A stretch of DNA of 6,159 nucleotides from JAMLIN01 sp964509685. Lineage in GTDB: Bacteria; Pseudomonadota; Gammaproteobacteria; Burkholderiales; Burkholderiaceae_E. The notes beneath the pieces were generated by a model. The model had not been told where the DNA came from, searched no databases, and saw only the letters and a program-made list of their open reading frames with translations. The stretch lies in NCBI GenBank assembly GCA_964509685.1, contig CAZDYQ010000141.1, positions 1-6,159 of the forward strand. Reading direction: 5' to 3'. Below are positions 1-6,159 of this stretch, one piece after another. The position numbers and the translations under genes were made by a program. Within the stretch, counting starts at the first letter, position 1. Every line of letters begins with the position of its first letter.

Positions 1-291
1 CAGCCTCGCCCGCAGGCGCTGCACTTCCTCGATGAGGTCGGCGACCAGCGCGGCGAGCTCCTCGTTGGCATCGAAGTCGCGCTCGAGCGCGGCGAGTCGC
101 CGCGCCCGCACCAGGTCGGCGCTGGCGAATCGCCACTCGGCGGGATCCCCGCCCGTGGCGCTGCCGAGCAGCCCGGACTGCACCTTCACCACCACCCATT
201 GACGCTCGACCCTGCACGCCTGGGCGAGCTCGTCGATGGTGAGGGACTGCTCGTCGATCAGGATTCCGGTCAGCACACGATCGTCCGCCAT
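1..291 (-). CDS. cbpM: CbpM-type chaperone modulator, 3' end outside window
   Basis: A short reading frame starts at ATG 291 and stays open for 97 codons to the window edge. CbpM in E. coli is about 101 residues and binds the CbpA J domain, blocking its co-chaperone and DNA-binding activity. The N-terminal half (SLTIDELAQACRVERQWVV, then GLLG) reads as a MerR-like winged helix-turn-helix. The middle has WRFASADLVRARRLAALERD, the arginine-rich segment typical of the family. The end (LAALVADLIEEVQRLRARL) is a helix with coiled-coil character. The ATG follows the cbpA stop with a single base between (TGAgATG) and has AAAGGAG six bases upstream, so translation is probably coupled to cbpA. Adjacency to cbpA strongly supports the call. 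The stop codon is not visible; only a few residues are probably missing. Confidence 0.88.
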   Translation of the reverse strand, partial: MADDRVLTGILIDEQSLTIDELAQACRVERQWVVVKVQSGLLGSATGGDPAEWRFASADLVRARRLAALERDFDANEELAALVADLIEEVQRLRARL

Positions 292-292
292 C

Positions 293-1228
293 TCACGCTC
301 CTTTCGCCGCGCGCGGGTCGAAGGGCATTTCCCGGGCCATCGACTCGTAGAGCTTGCGCGCGCGCTCGGTGTTTGCGGGCGGCAGCACGACCCGCAGCTC
401 GAGGTAGAGCGAACCGGGCGGGTTGCCGGGAATGCCCATGCCCTTGAGCCGCAGCTTGCGTCCCGTCTGCGAGCCCGGCGGCACCTTCACGTTGACCGCG
501 CCCGCAGGCGTCGTCACTTCGATCTCGGCCCCGAGCGCCGCCTCCCAGGGAGTGACCGGGACCGTCTGGTAGACATCGCGCCCGTCCACCCGGTAGCGCT
601 CGTCCGGCGTGAAGCGCACCTCCAGGTACAGGTCGCCCGGCGGCCCTCCGCCGATGCCCGGCCCGCCCTGCCCGGCCAGGCGGATGTGCTGGCCCTCGAC
701 GACGCCCTTGGGGATGGCGACCTGCAGGGTGCGCTCCTGGCTCACCACCCGGCCGTTCTCGTCCAGCCGGGCGCCGCGCAGCGTGATGGTGCGCGTGGCA
801 CCGTGATACACGTCCGCCAGGTCGACCATCACGCGCGCATGGTGGTCGCCGCCACGCATGCGGCGGGCCCGGGCGCCGCCGCGCGGGGCACGGCCGAAGA
901 GGCTGGAGAAGAACTCGCTGAACTCCTCGGCCCCCAGGTCGTCGAAGGGGCCGCCCGAGAACTCGAAGCCGGCGCCCCAGTCCGGGGGCGGCCGGAACTC
1001 CTGGCCGGCGCGAGCCGCCTGGCCGACCTGGTCGTAGGCGGCGCGTTTCTCGGGATCGGACAGCACCGCATAGGCCTCGTTCACCGCGCGCATGCGCGCC
1101 TCGGCGTCCGGCTCCTTGCTGACGTCCGGGTGGTACTTGCGCGCGAGCTTGCGGTAGGCCTTCTTGATCTCCTCGGGCGTCGCGTCGCGCGCGACCCCGA
1201 GGTCCTTGTAGTAGTCGCGGAACTCCAT
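293..1228 (-). CDS. cbpA: CbpA-type DnaJ-family co-chaperone (curved-DNA-binding protein)
   Basis: This 311-residue class B J-domain protein stimulates the ATPase of DnaK and delivers clients; the E. coli homologue CbpA also binds curved DNA in the nucleoid and accumulates in stationary phase. The J domain spans about residues 5-70 with the catalytic HPD at 33-35 (codons 1124-1132) in RKYHPDVSKEPDAEAR, a run that matches E. coli CbpA from memory. A Gly/Phe-rich region with a FSEFFSSLFG helix follows (about 71-127). Two beta-rich client-binding domains then occupy about 128-207 and 208-285, including the CbpA-like VTPWEAALGAE and VPPGSQTGRKLRLKG. There are no CXXCXGXG zinc motifs, which separates it from DnaJ proper. 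The start gives MEFRDYYKDLGV, in register with CbpA. The gene lies 13 nt after the TetR stop with no good ribosome-binding site, and the CbpM gene follows after 1 nt. Confidence 0.95.
   Translation of the reverse strand: MEFRDYYKDLGVARDATPEEIKKAYRKLARKYHPDVSKEPDAEARMRAVNEAYAVLSDPEKRAAYDQVGQAARAGQEFRPPPDWGAGFEFSGGPFDDLGAEEFSEFFSSLFGRAPRGGARARRMRGGDHHARVMVDLADVYHGATRTITLRGARLDENGRVVSQERTLQVAIPKGVVEGQHIRLAGQGGPGIGGGPPGDLYLEVRFTPDERYRVDGRDVYQTVPVTPWEAALGAEIEVTTPAGAVNVKVPPGSQTGRKLRLKGMGIPGNPPGSLYLELRVVLPPANTERARKLYESMAREMPFDPRAAKGA
298..304 (-). promoter_or_regulatory. Ribosome-binding site of cbpM inside the end of cbpA
   Basis: AAAGGAG lies within the last codons of cbpA, six bases before the cbpM ATG at 291. 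It is the strongest Shine-Dalgarno sequence in the window and fixes the cbpM start. Confidence 0.8.
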
Positions 1229-1241
1229 ACCGCGGATGCTA

Positions 1242-1853
1242 CTACTCCCCGAACATCACCCGGATCATCTCCTGCATTTCCCGGATGACGCCCTCGCGGT
1301 CGAAGTCCGGATTGCGCACCACCCGCACCGTCAGGCCGTCGAACAGGGCGAGCATGAGCTCGATCTTCGCCTCCAGTTCGCGCTCGTCGACGCGGGTGGC
1401 ATCGGGATGGATCGCCCCGATGACCTCCTTGAGCCGGGCCCGTACCGCCGCGTCCATGGCACGCACGGTCTCGGCGATGCGCGGGTTGCGTGCCGCCTCG
1501 GCCACGATCTCGAGGGCGAGCGACGAGCGCGCCACGGTCTTCTGGACGCCCTTGGCGACACCGGCCACCATGGCCTCACCCAGCTCGGCGGCACCGCGCA
1601 GCTTCTCGATCTCGTCGAGCGCGGCCTCGAGGTCGCGCTCGACGAGCGCCTCGATGATGGCCTCCTTGCTGGCGAAGAAGTTGTAGATGTGGCCGGCGCT
1701 CATGCCGAAGGTCCGCGCGATCTCGGCCATGCTCGCCGCATGGAAGCCGCGCCGGGCGAAGCAGGCGCCGGCCGCGTCGAGGATCTGGCGCCGGCGCACC
1801 TCGGCGGGCGAGGGATCGACGCAGCCGGTGCCGCCAAGGGGTTCGGAACTCAT
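1242..1853 (-). CDS. TetR/AcrR-family transcriptional repressor, probable local regulator of the pump
   Basis: This 203-residue protein has the usual TetR-family length. The N-terminal DNA-binding domain covers about residues 20-70: helix 1 in RRQILDAAGACFARRGF, then the helix-turn-helix MAEIARTFGMSAGHIYNFF followed by the family-typical SKEAIIEAL. The remainder, about 75-203, is helical and divergent, as expected for the ligand-binding and dimerisation domain; no ligand can be inferred. A 19-residue extension precedes helix 1. The ATG at 1853 lies 7 nt after the outer-membrane factor stop and has GAGG five bases upstream. The gene ends with two consecutive in-frame TAG codons (1239-1244). 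TetR proteins next to RND pumps (AcrR, TtgR, MtrR) generally repress them, so this one probably controls this operon and, being in the same direction, itself. The operator would lie outside the window. Family is firm; target is inferred from context. Confidence 0.93.
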   Translation of the reverse strand: MSSEPLGGTGCVDPSPAEVRRRQILDAAGACFARRGFHAASMAEIARTFGMSAGHIYNFFASKEAIIEALVERDLEAALDEIEKLRGAAELGEAMVAGVAKGVQKTVARSSLALEIVAEAARNPRIAETVRAMDAAVRARLKEVIGAIHPDATRVDERELEAKIELMLALFDGLTVRVVRNPDFDREGVIREMQEMIRVMFGE

Positions 1854-1858
1854 CTCCG

Positions 1859-1862
1859 CCTC
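1859..1862 (-). promoter_or_regulatory. Ribosome-binding site of the tetR gene, overlapping the OprM-like gene stop
   Basis: The outer-membrane factor ends CGA TGA and the minus strand continues GGCGGAG ATG. GAGG, formed partly from the TGA stop, sits five bases before the tetR ATG at 1853. This supports that start and fits coupled translation. Confidence 0.6.
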
Positions 1863-3351
1863 ATCGGTGGTTGGCCGTGCTGGACTCTAGCCCCGCCGGG
1901 ATGCCGCCGGCGGCGGCGTCGTCCACCGCGCTCCAGCCCCCGCCCAGCGCGCGGTAGAGCGTCACGAGGTTCGCGCTCCGGGCCGCCCGCAGCTCGATCA
2001 GCCCCTGCTGCGCCGCATAGAGCGAGCGCTGCGCGTCGAGCACCGCGAGATAGCTGTCGACGCCCTGGCGGAAGCGCAGCTCGGCGAGACGATTGGCTTC
2101 GGAGGTCGCCTCCAGCAGCGCCGTCTGCGCGGCGATCTCGTCGTGAATGGTCCCCTGTTGCGCGAGCGCGTCCGCGACCTCCCGAAAGGCGGCCTGGATG
2201 GCGCGCTCGTACTCGGCGACCGCGATGTCGCGATCGACCTCGGCGACCTCGAGCAGCGCGCGATTGCGGCCGCCGTCGAAGATCGGCAGGCGGATCGACG
2301 GGACGAAGTTCCATGTGCCCGAACCGCCCTCGAACAGGCCGGAGAGCTCGGCGCTCGCCACGCCGATGCCGGCCGTCAGGCCGATCGACGGATAGAAGTT
2401 GGCCCGCGCCGCGCCGATGTCCGCATTGGCGGCGCGCAGCAGGCGCTCGGCGCGCGCGACGTCGGGCCGCTGCAGCAGCACCTCCGAGGGCACGCCCGGC
2501 GCGATCCGGGAGACGGCGACGATGTCGTCGAGTTCCGGCCCGGGCAGGAGCTCCTGGGGCACGGGCGCGCCCACGAGCAGCGCGAGCGCATTGCGATCCT
2601 GCGCGAGCAGGCGTTCGAAACGCGCCAGGTCGGCGCGCGCCGACTCGACCGTGGTCTGCGACTGCCGCAGGTCCAGCGCCGAGGCCACGCCGAGTTCGTG
2701 GCTGCGGACCACGAGCTTGTGGGCCGCCTCGCGATTGGCGAGCGTGTCGCGCACGAGCTGGAGACGCGCCTGGTCCGCGGCGAGGGCGACCCATGCCCGG
2801 GCGATCTCGGCCACCAGGCTGATCGCCACGCTGCGACGCGCCTCGCCGGTGGCGAAGTACTGCTCGAGCGCCGCATCGCGGAGGCTGCGCACGCGGCCGA
2901 AGAGATCGAGCTCGTAGGAGGCGATGCCCACGGTCGCGGCGTAGGTGTGGGTCGTCGCCGCCTCGCCGGTCATGGAGAGATCCGCCGGCAGCCGCTGGTG
3001 CGTGCCGCTCGCGGTGGCGTCCACCGCCGGGAAGCGCGCCGCATCCTGGATCTGGAAGAGGGCCCGCGCCCGCTCGATGTTGAGCGTCGCGATCCGCAGG
3101 TCGCGGTTGTGCTCGAGCGCGATGTCGATCAGGCGCTCGAGCCGGTCGTCGGCGATGAAGTCGCGCCAGGGCATGTCGACCCGGGCCGTCTGCGCGTCGG
3201 CGGCCTCCGCGGGCGCCGCCGCGGCGGCCGCGGAGGCCGGCCCCTCGGGCCAGTCCTGCGCGACCGGGGCGGCGGGCCGCTGGTACTCCGGCGCCATGCT
3301 CGCGCAAGCCGACAGCACGGCGGCGACGAGGACGATGGGAACTCGTTTCAT
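1861..3351 (-). CDS. OprM-like efflux outer-membrane channel lipoprotein (NodT/TolC superfamily)
   Basis: This 496-residue protein is the outer-membrane exit duct of the tripartite pump, forming a trimeric beta-barrel and periplasmic alpha-barrel. The start at 3351 (MKRVPIVLV) was chosen over an in-frame start at 3492 because it gives a lipoprotein signal peptide with lipobox LSAC, acylated Cys at residue 16, and an AGGAG sequence upstream; the longer version would overlap the permease and lack a signal. Residue +2 after Cys is Ala rather than Asp, which fits sorting to the outer membrane. Two OEP repeats follow, about residues 72-260 and 285-465. OprM-like stretches include YQRPAAPVA, RSLRDAALEQY, GVASALDLRQSQT, LSGLFEGGSGTW, REVADALAQ and LYRALGGGW. 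Residues 39-53 are an alanine-rich linker. It closely resembles Pseudomonas OprM from memory, and its position directly behind the permease marks it as the dedicated partner. Confidence 0.96.
   Translation of the reverse strand: MKRVPIVLVAAVLSACASMAPEYQRPAAPVAQDWPEGPASAAAAAAPAEAADAQTARVDMPWRDFIADDRLERLIDIALEHNRDLRIATLNIERARALFQIQDAARFPAVDATASGTHQRLPADLSMTGEAATTHTYAATVGIASYELDLFGRVRSLRDAALEQYFATGEARRSVAISLVAEIARAWVALAADQARLQLVRDTLANREAAHKLVVRSHELGVASALDLRQSQTTVESARADLARFERLLAQDRNALALLVGAPVPQELLPGPELDDIVAVSRIAPGVPSEVLLQRPDVARAERLLRAANADIGAARANFYPSIGLTAGIGVASAELSGLFEGGSGTWNFVPSIRLPIFDGGRNRALLEVAEVDRDIAVAEYERAIQAAFREVADALAQQGTIHDEIAAQTALLEATSEANRLAELRFRQGVDSYLAVLDAQRSLYAAQQGLIELRAARSANLVTLYRALGGGWSAVDDAAAGGIPAGLESSTANHR
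3201..3239. repeat. Perfect 12-bp inverted repeat with a palindromic loop, inside the OprM-like gene
   Basis: The arms 3201-3212 (CGGCCTCCGCGG) and 3228-3239 (CCGCGGAGGCCG) are exact reverse complements, separated by 15 bases. Twelve of those (3216-3227, CCGCCGCGGCGG) are themselves a perfect palindrome. The structure would be a very stable GC-rich hairpin in the mRNA, about 110 nt into the gene. It encodes the alanine-rich linker near residues 38-50. There is no U-tract after it, so it does not look like an intrinsic terminator. Function, if any, is unknown. Confidence 0.75.
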
Positions 3352-3361
3352 CTCGAAGGCG

Positions 3362-3366
3362 CTCCT
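3362..3366 (-). promoter_or_regulatory. Ribosome-binding site of the OprM-like gene, overlapping the permease stop
   Basis: On the minus strand the permease stop TAG runs directly into GAG, giving TAGGAG (3362-3367). The AGGAG core is 10 bases upstream of the ATG at 3351. Spacing is slightly long, but this is the only good signal nearby and it decides for the start that carries the lipoprotein signal peptide. The overlap with the stop suggests translational coupling. Confidence 0.7.
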
Positions 3367-6159
3367 ACGCATCGATCGGCGGCTCGGCCGCGGCAGGCCT
3401 GCCGGCGGCATCGCGGCCGAAGACTCGCCGCACGACCACGAAGAACAACGGCACGAAGAAGATACCCAGCAGCGTGCCCGCGATGGTGCCACCGAGGACC
3501 CCGGTACCGATCGCGTTCTGGCTGCCCGAGCCCGCCCCGGTGGCGATCGCCAGCGGCACCACGCCGAAGGCGAAGGCGAGCGAGGTCATGATGATCGGCC
3601 GCAGGCGCAGCCTGACCGCGGCGAGGGTCGCCTCGACCAGGCCGAGGCCCTGCTCGATCTGCTCCTTGGCGAACTCCACGATCAGGATGGCGTTCTTCGC
3701 CGACAGGCCCACCGTCGCGAGCAGCGCGACCTGGAAGTAGACGTCGTTCGACAGCCCGCGGGTCATCGACGCGAGCAGGGCGCCGAAGATGCCGAGCGGC
3801 ACGATCAGCATCACCGAGAACGGGATGGACCAGCTTTCGTACAGCGCGGCCAGGCACAGGAACACCACGAGCAGCGAGAGCGCGTAGAGCAGCGGCGCCT
3901 GGTCGCCCGTCTGGCGTTCCTCGTAGGACAGGCCGGTCCAGGCGACGCCGATGCCCTGCGGCAGCTGCGCGGCGAGGCGCTCGACCGCGGCCATGGCCTC
4001 GCCGGTGCTCTTGCCCGGCGCGGCCTCGCCGAGGATCTCGAGCGCGGGCAGGCCGTTGTACCGCTCGAGCCGCGGCGCGCCGGACGTCCAGCGGGCGGTG
4101 GCGAAGGCCGAGAACGGCACCATGTCGCCCCGGGCGCTGCGCACGTACCAGCGGTTCAGGTCCTCCGGCATCATGCGATAGGGGGCGTCGGCCTGCACGA
4201 ACACCTTCTTCACCCGTCCCTTGTCGATGAAGTCGTTGACGTAGGTCCCGCCCCAGGCCGTCGAGAGCGTGTCGTTGATCTCGGCCATGGTCACGCCGAG
4301 CGCGCCCGCCGCGGCGGCGTCGATCTCGATGTGGTACTGCGGCACGTCGGGCTGCGCATTGGGCCGCACGCCGGTCATGTCGGGATCCTGGGCGGCCATG
4401 CCGAGGAACTGGTCGCGCGCCGCGAGCAGCACGTCGCGGCCGACGCCCGCCCGGTCCTGGAGGAAGAAGTTGAAGCCGGTGGCGATGCCGAGCTCCGGGA
4501 TCGGGGGCGGCGCGAAGGCGAAGGCCATCGCGTCGCGCATCGGCATGAAGGCGCCCATCGCGCGCGCCGCCACCGCCTGGGCCGACAGCTCCTTGCCCGG
4601 GCGTTCCGACCAGTCCTTGAGCCGCACGAAACCGAGGCCCATGTTCTGGCCCGTACCGCCGAAGCTGAAGCCGGCGACGGTGAAGATCGACTCGACCGCG
4701 TCCTTCTCGTTCTCGAGGAAGTGCGCCTGCACCTTGTCGAGCACCCCGAGCGTGCGCTCCTGGGTGGCGCCGGCCGGCAGCTGCACCTGCGTGAGCAGGA
4801 TGCCCTGGTCCTCGTCGGGCAGGAAGGCGGTCGGCATCCGGCCGAACATGAAGGCCACGACGGCGACCAACGCGAGATAGATGAGCAGGAATCGGCCGCC
4901 CCGCGCGAGGATGCGGGCGACGATGCCCTGGTAGGCCCGGTTGCTGCGGTCGAAGCCGCGGTTGAACCAGCCGAAGAACCCGCGCGCGCGCCGCGCATGC
5001 CCCGGCTCGACGGGCTTGAGCATGGTCGCGCACAGGGCCGGGGTGAGGATCAGCGCGACCAGGACCGACAGGGCCATCGCCGAGACGATGGTGATCGAGA
5101 ACTGGCGATAGATCACGCCGGTCGAGCCCCCGAAGAAGGCCATCGGCACGAACACCGCCGACAGGACCAACGCGATGCCCACCAGAGCGCCGGTGATCTG
5201 CCCCATCGACTTGCGGGTCGCCTCGCGTGGCGAGAGGCGCTCCTCGGTCATGATGCGCTCGACGTTCTCGACGACCACGATCGCGTCGTCGACGAGCAGA
5301 CCGATCGCCAGCACCATCGCGAACATCGTGAGCGTGTTGATGGAGAAGCCCGCCGCGGCCAGCACCCCGAAGGTGCCGAGCAGCACCACCGGGACCGCGA
5401 TCGTCGGGATCAGCGTGGCCCGGAAGTTCTGCAGGAAAAGGTACATCACCAGGAAGACCAGGATGATCGCCTCGACCAGCGTCCTCACGACGCTCTTGAT
5501 CGACAGTTCCACGAAGGGCGTGGTGTCGTAGGGCACGAGCCAGCGCATCCCCTCCGGAAACGATTCGGCGAGCCGCGTCATCTCCGCCTTGACGGCCTTG
5601 GCGGTATCCAGCGCATTGGCTCCCGAGGCGAGCCGGATCGCCACGCCGGTGGCCGGCTTGCCGTTGTAGCGGGGCACGAACTGGTACTGCTCGCTGCCGA
5701 GCTCGACCCGCGCAACGTCGCCCAGGCGCACGACCGCGCCGTCGGGGGCGGTGCGCAGCAGGATCTGGCGGAACTCCTCGGCCGTCTGCAGGCGGGTCTG
5801 CGAGGTGATCGTCGCGTTGAGCTCCTGGCCGCGCACCGCCGGGGCGCCGCCGAGCTCGCCGGCCGACACCTGCGCGTTCTGGGCGAGGATGGCCGCCTTG
5901 ATGTCCGCCGGGGTCAGGGCGAAGTTGCGCAGCCGCTCGGGGTCGAGCCAGATCCGCATCGCGTAGCCGGCACCGAAGATCTGCAGCTCGCCGACGCCAG
6001 GCACGCGGCTGATGGGATCCTGGATGTTGGTGACGATGTAGTCGGCGAGGTCGGTCTGGTTCGTGTCGGGGTCGTCCGAGATGAGCGCGAGCACCATCAG
6101 GAAGGCGGCGGTCGACTTGTTGACCTGCACGCCCTGGCGCTGGACCTCCTGCGGCAGCA
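3365..6159 (-). CDS. RND multidrug efflux permease, AcrB/MexB (HAE-1) family, N-terminus outside window
   Basis: This is the inner-membrane, proton-driven permease of a tripartite pump that takes drugs from the periplasm and outer membrane leaflet and passes them to an outer-membrane channel. About 930 residues are visible; the first full codon begins at 6157 and the stop is TAG at 3365-3367. By remembered alignment to E. coli AcrB the visible part starts near residue 118, so TM1 and the start of the porter domain are missing. The proton-relay residues are present: the Asp pair equivalent to D407/D408 (codons 5285-5290, in GLLVDDAIVVVENVER), Lys940 (3695-3697), Arg971 (3605-3607) and Thr978. 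The drug-pocket phenylalanines matching F136, F178, F610, F615, F617 and F628 are all kept, as is Arg717. A GTG in frame at 6130 is internal, not the start. The outer-membrane partner gene follows 13 nt downstream. Family is certain; substrate range is not predictable. Confidence 0.97.
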   Translation of the reverse strand, partial: LPQEVQRQGVQVNKSTAAFLMVLALISDDPDTNQTDLADYIVTNIQDPISRVPGVGELQIFGAGYAMRIWLDPERLRNFALTPADIKAAILAQNAQVSAGELGGAPAVRGQELNATITSQTRLQTAEEFRQILLRTAPDGAVVRLGDVARVELGSEQYQFVPRYNGKPATGVAIRLASGANALDTAKAVKAEMTRLAESFPEGMRWLVPYDTTPFVELSIKSVVRTLVEAIILVFLVMYLFLQNFRATLIPTIAVPVVLLGTFGVLAAAGFSINTLTMFAMVLAIGLLVDDAIVVVENVERIMTEERLSPREATRKSMGQITGALVGIALVLSAVFVPMAFFGGSTGVIYRQFSITIVSAMALSVLVALILTPALCATMLKPVEPGHARRARGFFGWFNRGFDRSNRAYQGIVARILARGGRFLLIYLALVAVVAFMFGRMPTAFLPDEDQGILLTQVQLPAGATQERTLGVLDKVQAHFLENEKDAVESIFTVAGFSFGGTGQNMGLGFVRLKDWSERPGKELSAQAVAARAMGAFMPMRDAMAFAFAPPPIPELGIATGFNFFLQDRAGVGRDVLLAARDQFLGMAAQDPDMTGVRPNAQPDVPQYHIEIDAAAAGALGVTMAEINDTLSTAWGGTYVNDFIDKGRVKKVFVQADAPYRMMPEDLNRWYVRSARGDMVPFSAFATARWTSGAPRLERYNGLPALEILGEAAPGKSTGEAMAAVERLAAQLPQGIGVAWTGLSYEERQTGDQAPLLYALSLLVVFLCLAALYESWSIPFSVMLIVPLGIFGALLASMTRGLSNDVYFQVALLATVGLSAKNAILIVEFAKEQIEQGLGLVEATLAAVRLRLRPIIMTSLAFAFGVVPLAIATGAGSGSQNAIGTGVLGGTIAGTLLGIFFVPLFFVVVRRVFGRDAAGRPAAAEPPIDA

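Noticed and set aside
236..1288. Open frame of 350 codons on the plus strand, antisense to cbpA
   Set aside because: The minus-strand frame encodes an unmistakable J-domain protein. The plus-strand translation is Arg/His/Ala/Leu-rich with no recognisable domain, as expected for the complement of a GC-rich gene.
1854..1860. TetR operator or promoter in the gap before tetR
   Set aside because: The gap is only 7 nt and contains the tetR ribosome-binding region; no palindrome or promoter-like elements are visible.
1236..2822. Open frame of 528 codons on the plus strand across tetR and the OprM-like gene
   Set aside because: It spans two clear minus-strand genes and becomes an Arg/Pro/Ala low-complexity string; a codon-bias shadow.
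3201..3239. Intrinsic terminator at the inverted repeat
   Set aside because: No run of T follows on either strand and the stem lies deep within an intact coding sequence.
1861..3492. Longer 543-residue version of the OprM-like protein
   Set aside because: The additional 47 residues overlap the permease C-terminus, lack a signal sequence and would bury the lipobox; the start at 3351 has an appropriate ribosome-binding site and signal peptide.
2143..3591. Open frame of 482 codons on the plus strand opposite the OprM-like gene
   Set aside because: It crosses into the permease gene and has no domain or signal; antisense shadow of a high-GC coding region.
3348..5033. Open frame of 561 codons on the minus strand in another frame of the permease
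   Set aside because: The overlapping frame matches AcrB residue by residue, including the proton-relay residues; this one is an Arg/Gly/Ala-rich off-frame product.
3365..6130. GTG at 6130 as the true permease start
   Set aside because: The frame stays open to the window edge and the upstream codons read LPQEVQRQG, matching the AcrB segment before this point, so the gene simply continues outside.

Overview
The window comes from a GC-rich bacterium (about two thirds or more G+C by eye). It is almost certainly a proteobacterium: it has an AcrB/MexB-type RND pump, an OprM-type outer-membrane lipoprotein, and a CbpA/CbpM co-chaperone pair, a combination typical of Gamma- and Betaproteobacteria. 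The species cannot be fixed from this sequence.

All five genes lie on the minus strand, so transcription runs from high to low coordinates. In that order they are: (1) an HAE-1 family RND efflux permease, 3365-6159, with its N-terminus (about 117 residues by AcrB numbering) beyond the right edge; (2) an OprM-like outer-membrane factor, 1861-3351; (3) a TetR/AcrR-family repressor, 1242-1853; (4) a CbpA-type J-domain protein, 293-1228; (5) a CbpM-type modulator of CbpA, 1-291, running off the left edge with 97 codons visible. The gaps between genes are 13, 7, 13 and 1 nt. Three of the four downstream genes have a Shine-Dalgarno sequence at or before the preceding stop codon. There is no room for a terminator, and no obvious place for a promoter, between genes. 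The layout reads as one tightly packed transcription unit, or two units whose boundary is hidden inside a coding sequence.

The first two genes supply the inner-membrane and outer-membrane parts of a tripartite drug pump. The periplasmic adaptor is expected just outside the window, upstream of the permease. The TetR protein is the likely local repressor, placed unusually at the distal side of the pump genes and in the same direction. CbpA and CbpM form a known co-chaperone/inhibitor pair acting on DnaK; their position directly behind the pump repressor is the most noteworthy feature of the layout. A strong nested inverted repeat lies early in the outer-membrane factor gene, in an alanine-rich linker.

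No RNA genes, mobile elements, CRISPR arrays or plus-strand genes were found. I see no clear candidate for an entirely new system; the findings concern gene arrangement, one RNA structure, residue substitutions in the pump and initiation signals.
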